Below are positions 8,314 through 16,787 of a stretch of DNA of 20,915 bases, one piece after another. The DNA is from an uncultured Bacteroidales bacterium (GTDB taxonomy: Bacteria; Bacteroidota; Bacteroidia; Bacteroidales; Paludibacteraceae), in NCBI GenBank assembly GCA_903912795.1, contig CAIWIS010000471.1:1-20915 (forward strand), written 5' to 3'. Made by a program: the position numbers and the translations under genes. How positions within the stretch are numbered: position 1 is the first letter of the stretch; the number at the start of each line of letters is the position of its first letter. Under the pieces are notes generated by a model that saw only the letters and a list, made by a program, of their open reading frames with translations, was not told the origin of the DNA and did not search any database.

Positions 8314-11043
8314 TCATTTTGTATTTTGTATAATGGTCTCTGCAAGTGTAGATTGAAACCGGTAAGTTCCTGAACCAACAGTATAAACCGCATTGTTGTT
8401 TTCCATGTGCAGGAATCTGACGCCAATTGCCTTGACGACTGGTTTGCCGGACTCTGTCACTTGAGCGGCATTGTTGACAGGAACATAGACAGTGGCAGTG
8501 GTGTTGGCGGGAATTGTTACTTCCATCGTCAACTTCTGACCCTCGAGTTTCCAGTTACTGACTATGCGACCGTAGGGGGAGTCGTGATAACATTTCACCC
8601 ATGTCAGGTCACCAACCACGGCGGGTTTGATGATGATCTTCTTGAATCCGGGTGCAGATTTGTCTGGACGAATTCCAGCCAGACCTTGATAAAACCAACC
8701 GTCCAAAGATGTGAAGCACGAATGAATCTGAGACCAATAGCCATTCCACTGCTCCCACCAGGTGGTGGCACCCTGCTCAAGCATATATCCCCAGCCAGGG
8801 TAGTCCTTCTGGGTCACCACTAACCACAAAAGGTCATTGCGGCCAATTTCCATAAGGTAATTCATCAAGAAATAGGTTCCAAGCATTCCCGTGTCGAGAT
8901 GTCCTTTACGCGTAACCCGAATACATTCCTCCAGTTTTTTCAGGATGGTCGGACGTAATTCATCCGGAACGACGCCGGTCAGGAGCGGCATCAGGTAATA
9001 AGATTGTTCGTCAAGAGCGTAGAGTTGTTTGTCTTTGTCATAGAAGGCTGCGTGGATCAAAGGGCGGAGGCGCTCCAATTCTTTGCGGCATGCTATCGCT
9101 TCATCATGTCGCCCGAGGACATCGGCCATTTGTGCCCATTGCTCGCGTAGATATAGCCGATAACAGTTGTTAAACAACTCCGCCGCAGGCTTGGGTGGCC
9201 AGTTCTTTGTATCCAATCCGCGCTCAGGCGGAACCCAGTCGCCGATGAAATCCCATTGCCGGCCAAAGACGCGGACGACGCCTTCATTCGCATTGGCTTC
9301 AATGGCTTCGATGTGACGGCGGCAGGCGTCAAGATTCCGCTCCACAATCCTCGCGTCCTGATAATAGAGGTAGTTCCTCCAGGTCAAGGCCTGCCCCGCT
9401 CCGCCCCACGCCGGGCCACCGCCGCCACTCTTGTATTGTGGTGCGGTGTGAGGCATGTAGCCGTTATTGGGATCTGCTCCATCACACCAATCGGTGGACC
9501 ATTTATCATAAAAAGGCTGCATCATGAAATTCATCATACAGCTCTCAATAGAAACCTGGCCGTCACCGTATCCCAGGCGTTCCCGATGCGGACAGTCCGA
9601 CAGGTATCCGCTTTGAGTCAGACTCCGGATGGTCCAGAGATTCACCTTGTGCATGCGGTTTAGTTGATTGCTGGAACAGGCGAAACTCCCACGTGTTTCA
9701 AAGTCAGCGCCTATCAACTCCGCCTCGGCGTCCGCAAGCTCCGGTGCTGTGGTAAGTCCTTCCACGATTGCCCAACGGAATCCATGGTAGTTGAACTTCG
9801 AACAAGACTCTTCTCCTGACTTACCCCCGCAAATGTAGCGGTCCATTTGATTGTAGGTTTGCAGCCGCTCAAGCTTGTCGGCGTATTGGATGGTGATGGT
9901 ATCGCCTGTCGCCTGCCCGCGCATGCGCAGCTTGAGCCAACCGGCAAGTTCGGTTCCGAAATCCAGCCGATATTTTCCGTCAGCAAGTTTGGTGCAAGAA
10001 ATCGCCGGTATGGTTTTCAGTATGCGCATGGGCGGACATTTCTGGGCATCGGCTGGAATCGCAGGGGCAGCAACCTCTTTGACAGGATACCAATCGCCGT
10101 TAGTTGGTTCTGGATCGGACCAGCGAGGGTCATCCTGACGTGCATCCACCTGTTCACCACCCATTTTGTTCCAACTCCATAGGCCAAGCAGACTACGTCC
10201 GCTTGATTTGCAGTGCCATTCCCCGTCTGTGACAATCCGCTGCTGGTGGCCGTCCACGATCAAATCGAGTTGCATCCGCGCAATTGCTGTTTCGTGTTGC
10301 ACGTTGGGGTTAGGTCGACCGTCGAGCACTTTCCAATACCAACCCCGGCTAAGCCACAGCCCGATGCAGTTGTGGCCTTTCCGCAGATAGGACGCAAGGT
10401 CATAGGATTCGTACAGCGAACGTTTGCCATAGTTCGAAAGAGCGGGCCCCATGATGTTCGGGCTCACCTTTTTCCCATTCACATAGAGCTCATAGAATCC
10501 CATGACATTGACTGTCGCCAGGGCGGATGTAGGCATAGCTGCAAGATCGAATACCCGCCTGACATAAGGCTCGTCGTGGGGTTTTGGTTGTGTCGCATGG
10601 GGCGTGGGTACTATCTGCGCATCCATTTCCGTACTAATCCATCGAGCCGTCCAGTCTTCTGGCTTCATAAGCCCCATAGTCCACATCGCAGGTTTACTCC
10701 AACCGGAAACTTTCCCGTAATTGTCCCACACGCGAACTTTCCAATTGTAGCGTGTGCTGGAAACGAGGGACTTGCCAACATACTCAATATTCTGCGATTG
10801 ATCCGATAGTACTTTTCCTGTATCCCAGACTCCTTCGACTACAACCTGATAGGCCGTCTGGAGCACCCCTTTATCTATCGATTCGATTACCCAACTAAGC
10901 CGGGGACGGGATGCATCAATGCCAAGCGGATTCACGCGAAACTCGCAGCGTAGATTCGTAGAACCAGTGGCTTGCAAGACAACCAATGGCATTAACATCA
11001 GAAAGGCTAATGTTAAGAATGTCAATTTATTAATATGCATCAA
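8314..11043 (-). CDS. GH78 alpha-L-rhamnosidase, twin copy 2
   Basis: The 909-residue protein has a signal peptide (about 1-26, ...VVLQATG). It follows the full GH78 order: Fn3-like domain with LRCEFRVNPLGIDASRPRLSW (about 28-125), N-terminal beta-sandwich (160-335), connecting sandwich (340-445), (alpha/alpha)6 catalytic barrel (450-795) and C-terminal sandwich (796-895). Catalytic-site residues are visible in SDCPHRERLGYGDG (D483, E488, D494) and in TTWWEQW (E764). The family removes terminal alpha-L-rhamnose by inversion. It starts 20 bases after the stop of copy 1, so the two are probably co-transcribed. It is much richer in GC than its neighbours: 36 of 60 bases at 9301-9360, against 16 of 60 at 15181-15240 in the GH86-like gene. 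It lacks the roughly 83-residue domain found in copy 1. No terminator with a T-run was seen after it. Confidence 0.95.
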   Translation of the reverse strand: MMHINKLTFLTLAFLMLMPLVVLQATGSTNLRCEFRVNPLGIDASRPRLSWVIESIDKGVLQTAYQVVVEGVWDTGKVLSDQSQNIEYVGKSLVSSTRYNWKVRVWDNYGKVSGWSKPAMWTMGLMKPEDWTARWISTEMDAQIVPTPHATQPKPHDEPYVRRVFDLAAMPTSALATVNVMGFYELYVNGKKVSPNIMGPALSNYGKRSLYESYDLASYLRKGHNCIGLWLSRGWYWKVLDGRPNPNVQHETAIARMQLDLIVDGHQQRIVTDGEWHCKSSGRSLLGLWSWNKMGGEQVDARQDDPRWSDPEPTNGDWYPVKEVAAPAIPADAQKCPPMRILKTIPAISCTKLADGKYRLDFGTELAGWLKLRMRGQATGDTITIQYADKLERLQTYNQMDRYICGGKSGEESCSKFNYHGFRWAIVEGLTTAPELADAEAELIGADFETRGSFACSSNQLNRMHKVNLWTIRSLTQSGYLSDCPHRERLGYGDGQVSIESCMMNFMMQPFYDKWSTDWCDGADPNNGYMPHTAPQYKSGGGGPAWGGAGQALTWRNYLYYQDARIVERNLDACRRHIEAIEANANEGVVRVFGRQWDFIGDWVPPERGLDTKNWPPKPAAELFNNCYRLYLREQWAQMADVLGRHDEAIACRKELERLRPLIHAAFYDKDKQLYALDEQSYYLMPLLTGVVPDELRPTILKKLEECIRVTRKGHLDTGMLGTYFLMNYLMEIGRNDLLWLVVTQKDYPGWGYMLEQGATTWWEQWNGYWSQIHSCFTSLDGWFYQGLAGIRPDKSAPGFKKIIIKPAVVGDLTWVKCYHDSPYGRIVSNWKLEGQKLTMEVTIPANTTATVYVPVNNAAQVTESGKPVVKAIGVRFLHMENNNAVYTVGSGTYRFQSTLAETIIQNTK

Positions 11044-11063
11044 GTCGCTTTTTCTTAAGTGCT

Positions 11064-14033
11064 TTATTTTACTGTTTCTGGCAAATCGGATTGAAACCGA
11101 TAAGATCCCGAAGCTACAGTATAAACCGCAGTGTTGTTTTCCATGTGCAGGAATCTGACCCCAACTGCCTTGACGGCTGGTTTGCCGGACTCAGTCACTT
11201 GAGCGGCATTGTTGACCGGGATATATACAGTGGCAGTCGTGTTGGCGGGAATTGTGATTTCCATCGTCAACTTCTGACCCTCGAGTTTCCAGTTGCTGAC
11301 AATACGTCCGTAAGGGGAGTCGTGATAACATTTCACCCATGTCAGGTCGCCAACCACAGCGGGTTTGATGATGATCTTCTTGAATCCGGGTGCCGATGTG
11401 TCTGGACGAATTCCAGCCAAACCTTGATAAAACCAACCATCCAAAGATGTGAAGCACGAATGAATCTGTGACCAATAGCCATTCCACTGCTCCCACCAGG
11501 TGGTGGCACCCTGCTCAAGCATATATCCCCAGCCAGGGTAGTCCTTCTGGGTCACCACCAACCACAAAAGGTCGTTGCGGCCAATTTCCATAAGGTAATT
11601 CATCAGGAAATAGGTTCCAAGCATTCCCGTGTCGAGGTGACCCTTGCGGGTGACCCGAATACATTCCTCCAGTTTTTTCAAGATGGTCGGACGCAGTTCC
11701 TCTGGTACAACTCCGGTCATGAGAGGCATCAGGTAATAAGATTGTTCGTCAAGAGCGTAGAGTTGTTTGTCTTTGTCATAGAAGGCAGCGTGGATCAGAG
11801 GCCGAAGGCGCTCCAATTCTTTGCGGCAGGCTATCGCTTCATCTTGTCGCCCGAGGACAACGGCCATTTGTGCCCATTGCTCGCGCAGATAGATTAGGTA
11901 ACAATTATTAAACAATGCTGCCGCATTTGCTGGAGGTCGGTTTATGGTATCCATTCCACGCCCGGGCGCAACCCAGTCACCTACGAAACCTGCTCCCGTC
12001 CCACCTAAGTTTCGGACTATGCCATCCTTTGCATGGGCTTCAATTGCCGCAATATGCCGTTGACAGACTTCGAGGTTACGCCTCAGAATCAGTGTATCAT
12101 GATAATAGAGATAGTTCCGCCAGGTAAGAGCTTGTGCAGCGCCGCCCCAACCAGGACCACCACCGCCAATTCCTTGCGGAGCGGTGTGAGGTATATAGCC
12201 AGTAATAGGATTTGCCAAGTCACACCAATCGGTAGACCATTTATCATAAAAAGGCTGCATCATAAAATTCATCATACAGCTCTCAATAGAAACCTGACCG
12301 TCACCGTATCCAAGGCGTTCACGATGTGGACAGTCCGACAGGTATCCGCTTTGAGTCAGACTCTGGATAGTCCAAAGATTCACCTTGTGCATGCGGTTGA
12401 GTTGTTCGCTGGAACATTCGAAGCCACCCCTCGTTTCAAAGTCCGTACCGATTGACTGCGCCTCAGCATCCGCAAGTTCCGGTACCTCTGCAAGTCCTTC
12501 GATAATCGCCCAACGAAACCCGTGGTAGTTGAACTTAGAACAAAATTCATCCACAAGCTTACCCGCGCAAATAAAACGGTCCATTTGATTGTAGGTTTGC
12601 AGCCTCTCGAGCTTGTCGGCGTATTGGATGGTGATGGTGTCACCAGCAGCCTGTCCACGCATGTGCAGCTTGAGCCAACCAGTAAGTTCGGTTCCGAAAT
12701 CCATCCGATATTTTCCGTCAGAAAGTTTGGTGCAGGAAATCGCCGGTATGGTTTTCAGTACGCGCATGGGCGGACATTTCTGGGCATCGGCTGCAATCGC
12801 AGGGGCAGTAACCTCTTTAACCGGATACCAATCATCGTTAGTTACTTCAGGATCGGACCAGCGAGGGTCGTCCAGGCGTGCATCCACCTGTTCCCCACCC
12901 ATTTTGTTCCAAAGCCAAGGTCCAAGCATGCTGCGACCACTTGATTTGCATCTCCATTCTCCGTCTGTGACAATCCGGAGCGGATGCCCGGACACAATCA
13001 TATCGAGTTGCATCCGGACAATCGCAGTGTTATGTTGTACAGAGGGGTTGGGATTGCGGTCTATCTTCGTTTTCAAATACCAACCACGTCCGAGCCACAG
13101 ACCGATGCAGTTGCGACCTTTCCGCAGATAGGGCGCAAGGTCGTAGGTTTCGTAGAGCGAGCGCTTTTGGTAGTCCGAAAGTGCCGGTCCCATTACATTC
13201 GGACCCACCTTTTTTCCATTCACATAAAGCTCATAGAATCCCATCACATTGATCGTCGCCATGGCGGAAGTAGGGATAGCTGCAAGATCGAATACCCGCC
13301 TGACATAAGGCTCGTCGAGGGGTTTTGGCTGTGACGCAGGGGGCGTGGGAATGACCATCCGTTCGGATTCCAATGCACTGGTGGTGCCTCGATTGCCATC
13401 TAGTTCATAATCGATCACAAGATTCTTCAAATATTTCATCGCTGAATCCCCGCTGAGCATAATGGATGAAACCTTGAAGTTCAAAACGCCATTTTTTACC
13501 AAAGAGGAAACCTTTCCTGTTACATCGGACGATCCCGACCCATCGCGAACTATATAGGTCGCCTTAAGAATTTTCAAATCTCCACCAGCTTTCGGGGGAG
13601 CCACCTGCTCCTCCATCTCCGTGCTGATCCATCGCGCCGTCCAGTCTTCCGGTTTCATAAGCCCCATAGTCCACATCGCAGATTTACTCCAACCGGAAAC
13701 TTTCCCTGAATTGTCCCACACGCGTACTTTCCAATTGTAGCGCGTACCGGAAACGAGCGACTTGCCAACATATTCAATATTCTGCGATTGATCCGATAGT
13801 ACTTTACCTGTATCCCAGACTCCATCGACTACTACCTGATAGGCCGTTTGGTGAACCCCTTTTTCTTTCGATTCGATTACCCAACTAAGCCGTGGTCGGG
13901 ATGCGTCAATGCCAAGCGGATTCATGCGAAACTCGCAGCGTAGATTCGAAGGACCGGCGGCTTGCAGGACGACCAAGGGAGTTAACATCAGGACGGCCAA
14001 TATTAGGAATGTAATTTTGTTAATGCATTTCAT
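11064..14033 (-). CDS. GH78 alpha-L-rhamnosidase, twin copy 1, with an extra inserted domain
   Basis: I place the start at ATG 14033 (989 residues) because MKCINKITFLILAVLMLTPL is a clean signal peptide that aligns with copy 2. The frame also opens at 14087, but those 18 residues have no counterpart in copy 2. The domain order is that of copy 2, with active-site residues D567, E572 and D578 in the SDCPHRERLGYGDG block and E848 in TTWWEQW. Between the Fn3-like domain and the first beta-sandwich lies an insert of about 83 residues (144-226; GGDLKILKATYIVRDG..., then SDVTGKVSSLVKNG and LKNLVIDYELDGNRG). It resembles the DUF3395/DNAJC11-C-like module found in some carbohydrate-active enzymes. The C-terminal half of the catalytic domain is almost identical to copy 2, while loops around residues 604-705 differ. 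High GC content suggests acquisition by transfer. Confidence 0.95.
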   Translation of the reverse strand: MKCINKITFLILAVLMLTPLVVLQAAGPSNLRCEFRMNPLGIDASRPRLSWVIESKEKGVHQTAYQVVVDGVWDTGKVLSDQSQNIEYVGKSLVSGTRYNWKVRVWDNSGKVSGWSKSAMWTMGLMKPEDWTARWISTEMEEQVAPPKAGGDLKILKATYIVRDGSGSSDVTGKVSSLVKNGVLNFKVSSIMLSGDSAMKYLKNLVIDYELDGNRGTTSALESERMVIPTPPASQPKPLDEPYVRRVFDLAAIPTSAMATINVMGFYELYVNGKKVGPNVMGPALSDYQKRSLYETYDLAPYLRKGRNCIGLWLGRGWYLKTKIDRNPNPSVQHNTAIVRMQLDMIVSGHPLRIVTDGEWRCKSSGRSMLGPWLWNKMGGEQVDARLDDPRWSDPEVTNDDWYPVKEVTAPAIAADAQKCPPMRVLKTIPAISCTKLSDGKYRMDFGTELTGWLKLHMRGQAAGDTITIQYADKLERLQTYNQMDRFICAGKLVDEFCSKFNYHGFRWAIIEGLAEVPELADAEAQSIGTDFETRGGFECSSEQLNRMHKVNLWTIQSLTQSGYLSDCPHRERLGYGDGQVSIESCMMNFMMQPFYDKWSTDWCDLANPITGYIPHTAPQGIGGGGPGWGGAAQALTWRNYLYYHDTLILRRNLEVCQRHIAAIEAHAKDGIVRNLGGTGAGFVGDWVAPGRGMDTINRPPANAAALFNNCYLIYLREQWAQMAVVLGRQDEAIACRKELERLRPLIHAAFYDKDKQLYALDEQSYYLMPLMTGVVPEELRPTILKKLEECIRVTRKGHLDTGMLGTYFLMNYLMEIGRNDLLWLVVTQKDYPGWGYMLEQGATTWWEQWNGYWSQIHSCFTSLDGWFYQGLAGIRPDTSAPGFKKIIIKPAVVGDLTWVKCYHDSPYGRIVSNWKLEGQKLTMEITIPANTTATVYIPVNNAAQVTESGKPAVKAVGVRFLHMENNTAVYTVASGSYRFQSDLPETVK

Positions 14034-14513
14034 ACGTAAATAATTACTTTTAAGCAATTTAAAGTATTTAGAAAAAGATTTCCCCAATTCTAAAAGCGCG
14101 TTGGGTTATATATTTATAAAGTATAGACTGAGTTTTTTATTCAAAAAGCATATCAACAAAATTATCAATAAATTAGTTTATTGATGATTTTGAGATTCAT
14201 TTTAATTTGCTGAAATATTCTGAAATAAATGTTCCTTAGTTTGAGTCGCTTTTAAACCTGGTAGCACAACAAATCTGGTTTAACAGCTAGCTATCCTTCC
14301 AATGTTTTATTGACAATTTACTCGTCGAATTTAGTATTATAGTACACGAGATGTTGTATTTGAATATGTTACATTTTTTTGCATATCAATTTCATCTTTA
14401 ACAGAATGCAAATAAAACACCAATACACATACTCCTATTAATCAGTTCCTTTCTATTGCTTTGTTGTCAAAATAGTTCTAAATCACAAATTTAGGGATCC
14501 TTTGAACACTTTT
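14034..14513. other. Gap between GH86-like gene and GH78 pair
   Basis: The 480-base AT-rich region separates the GH2-GH86 unit from the GH78 pair. It contains the 36-base inverted repeat at 14157-14192. Near its GH86 end there is a small hairpin on the minus strand (CTAAAT-TTGTG-ATTTAG) and a lone TAAATTTG (14486-14493, minus) without a -33 partner. A short hydrophobic stop-free frame (LIGVCVLVFYLHS, around 14400-14440) could be chance. No intact gene and no LacI-type palindrome were found. Confidence 0.45.
14157..14192. terminator. AT-rich inverted repeat, possible terminator of the GH2-GH86 unit
   Basis: Arms of 16 bases (14157-14172 and 14177-14192) pair with a single mismatch around a 4-base loop TTAG; the inner 9 pairs are perfect. 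In the minus direction a short T-run (GCTTTTT) follows about 10 bases later. The repeat lies about 320 bases after the GH86-like stop and about 124 bases before the GH78 start. It could end the upstream unit or lie in the GH78 leader. The stem is very AT-rich, so termination is not certain. Confidence 0.35.
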
Positions 14514-16718
14514 TTATCTGACTACAAGCATTTTCTTTGTGTAATTAGTATTACCTGAAGTGAGTTTACATAAATATACACCCTCATTTAAGCTCTGTAT
14601 ATCGACTTCATACTGGTGTTTGCCTGACTGCAATCTGCCATTTTCTATGGTTTTAACTTCTTTACCATTTGAATCATACATTTTGAGTATTGTGTTCGAT
14701 TCCTGTTGCAAAGTGAAGGATATTCTAGCAACTGCATTTACCGGATTTGGAGAAATTTCATATTCAAGTTTATTTATTAATGTAACATTCTCTAGCTTTG
14801 TTAAGTCTTGATTTACACCAGTTAACAAAGTAACAGCACCGATCCCACCCATTTTACTATCATCAAAAGTACAAATAATGGTATTCATGTTTGTCAATAA
14901 CGCTTTATCTACCGGAATAACTTTAGTACTACCATATCCTGCTGAGTTTTCAAGTCTTGTTGCACATTTTTCCATTGGCACCGTAAGTTCGGTTCCATTA
15001 ATAGTCACTTTTAAATTACGATTAGTGCCTGTAATCCTGCCAATACCAATGCGTAAATAGGCATATTCGATATTCGAAAGCGAAGGCACATTTACAGTAA
15101 ATGTGGAACTTGTTGCAAATTCCTTACACATTTGAGGTGCATAATAGGGAACCTCATTAATCATTTTATTTTCAAGAACATTATCTTTATAATAAATAAA
15201 TGCCACTACTGCCTCTCTACCCTTAATATCTAAAATTGAAGCATCTGAAGTAAACTTTTCTGAAAACAAACTAGTTAAATTAAAATCTCTTGCTTGTCGG
15301 CGAATCATTATAGAATCAATATTGCTTTTTGGATAATTTAGTGCCAGTTTCTCCGCGCTTTCGGATAAATTGTTCATTACAATAATTAATTTTTTTCCAT
15401 CGACATAAGTCTGTTGTTGAATATCAGGATTTATGCAATTGGAAAATACCCGCCGTCCTTTCACACCTTTAAAAAACTTATAGAAATTAACCAAATCGGT
15501 TTCATACCAACCTGTACCCAAGCTATAATTATTTGCCATTAACATGGCAGCGTGATATTTTACATTCCCAGCTGTAGATACCGGCAAAATAAACGGTACT
15601 GCTTTGATTACAGATTGCGGATGATTCATAAACACCATGGTAGATGCAATTGCACTACTTACACACATAAAGTCAGCAACCGATCGTCTTTGCATATCAT
15701 ATGCAAATCCCGGAATTGTTCCTACATTATACTGAGCATAGGCATCAGCAGCTGCAACATCCGTTATTTGACCACCGTGTTCAGTACATACATATTTAAA
15801 TTCTTTATTGTATTTGGATTTACACCAACTTGACATTGCATCCATTATACCTTCGAGTGGAAGTCCTGAACTTATGGTATTGGTTAAAGTTTTAGTCGTG
15901 TTATTCCAGTAATAAAAGTCGTACATGTGGAAAGAGTAAAAATCGAGTTTTCCTTGTGTTAAATCAATGAAATTAGCAAACTTTAAAAATTGCTGATAAT
16001 TAGCGGAATAAAAACTACAGGTCGATTGACATGGTCCTCCAATCAAGGTTGGAATTTTAGCTTCTTTTGCCTTTTCCCATATTTTCAAATGTAAATCAGC
16101 TAAATTGGGCAACATCTTGTCAATGGCCAACAATTGCCATTGAGGTTCATTTATCGGTTCATAAGTCGTGGGGCGGCTCCAGTCAGTATACCAATATTTT
16201 AATAACGAAACTGCCAATTCTGCCGCAGCAACTTTATTGATTGGCAAACTATCTGTAGCACCAGCTACACCCTCTTTTTTCATAAAGCCCGGATATACAT
16301 TATATCCTTCGTGCACACAAGAACCTACATTATTCGGAAACTTTGACATAAATAATGCACTTTGCGGACCATCCGATGGCTTAACAGTATTTTGCAAATA
16401 ATTTATATTTGCATAGCCAGGTCGCACGGAATCTTCTTTAACAACAGATGTCCTGGCCACTTGTGCTACCAACCCCATATTTTGACCAAATGTTATTTCT
16501 AAATCACTTAGATACTTGTTTGACAGATAGGTATTATTAATGCTTTTCTCGAAATCTACCCCTGGAGAGGCGATGTTGAAATATTTGCTTCTATCGAGTA
16601 CTGAAATTCCGCTAATAGACAAAGTTGTAGTTGGTTCAATATTTATTGCAACATTTTGTGCAGATAAATTTGAAATACAAGATAAGACTAAAATTACATT
16701 TAAAAGTTTTGTTTTCAT
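14514..16718 (-). CDS. GH86-like endo-glycanase (agarase/porphyranase type) with T9SS sorting domain
   Basis: The 734-residue protein has a signal peptide (1-20, ...SAQ). After the entry segment VLDRSKYFNIASPG (about 40-53) there is a TIM barrel with two glutamates in clan-A positions: E191 in EPINEPQW (likely acid/base) and E313 in CTEHGG (likely nucleophile), with SFHMYD (262-267) between them. A beta-sandwich follows (about 530-640). The last 85 residues (650-734; ISPNPVNA..., then LNEGVYLCKLTSG and a final KKMLVVR) form a T9SS type A sorting domain, so the enzyme is exported to the surface or medium. The overall look matches GH86 beta-agarases/porphyranases, which cut beta-1,4-galactosyl links in red-algal galactans; the family call is by eye. 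It starts 69 bases after the GH2 stop, in the same direction, and is probably co-transcribed with GH2. Confidence 0.65.
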   Translation of the reverse strand: MKTKLLNVILVLSCISNLSAQNVAINIEPTTTLSISGISVLDRSKYFNIASPGVDFEKSINNTYLSNKYLSDLEITFGQNMGLVAQVARTSVVKEDSVRPGYANINYLQNTVKPSDGPQSALFMSKFPNNVGSCVHEGYNVYPGFMKKEGVAGATDSLPINKVAAAELAVSLLKYWYTDWSRPTTYEPINEPQWQLLAIDKMLPNLADLHLKIWEKAKEAKIPTLIGGPCQSTCSFYSANYQQFLKFANFIDLTQGKLDFYSFHMYDFYYWNNTTKTLTNTISSGLPLEGIMDAMSSWCKSKYNKEFKYVCTEHGGQITDVAAADAYAQYNVGTIPGFAYDMQRRSVADFMCVSSAIASTMVFMNHPQSVIKAVPFILPVSTAGNVKYHAAMLMANNYSLGTGWYETDLVNFYKFFKGVKGRRVFSNCINPDIQQQTYVDGKKLIIVMNNLSESAEKLALNYPKSNIDSIMIRRQARDFNLTSLFSEKFTSDASILDIKGREAVVAFIYYKDNVLENKMINEVPYYAPQMCKEFATSSTFTVNVPSLSNIEYAYLRIGIGRITGTNRNLKVTINGTELTVPMEKCATRLENSAGYGSTKVIPVDKALLTNMNTIICTFDDSKMGGIGAVTLLTGVNQDLTKLENVTLINKLEYEISPNPVNAVARISFTLQQESNTILKMYDSNGKEVKTIENGRLQSGKHQYEVDIQSLNEGVYLCKLTSGNTNYTKKMLVVR

Positions 16719-16787
16719 GGCATTCTATGATTGGTAAATTATTAATTTAGATACATGTTAAAGCAATTAATTTATAGTTGAAAACGA

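Noticed and set aside
10213..10809. 198-codon plus-strand frame opposite GH78 copy 2 (and similar plus-strand frames across 8400-13350)
   Set aside because: They lie entirely antisense to well-supported GH78 coding sequence, have no recognisable motifs, and are expected where GC-rich coding DNA has few stop codons on the other strand.
13355..13605. Insert in GH78 copy 1 as a mobile element
   Set aside because: It has no terminal inverted repeats, target duplication or internal ORF; it is in frame and domain-like.
14157..14164. TAATTTTG -7-like element for GH78 on the minus strand
   Set aside because: It is part of the arm of the 36-base inverted repeat and has no TTG at the required distance.
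14215..14290. 24-codon stop-free frame (FVVLPGLKATQTKEHLFQN) on the minus strand in the GH86-GH78 gap
   Set aside because: It is too short, has no similarity I recognise, and lies in AT-rich DNA where such a run can occur by chance.
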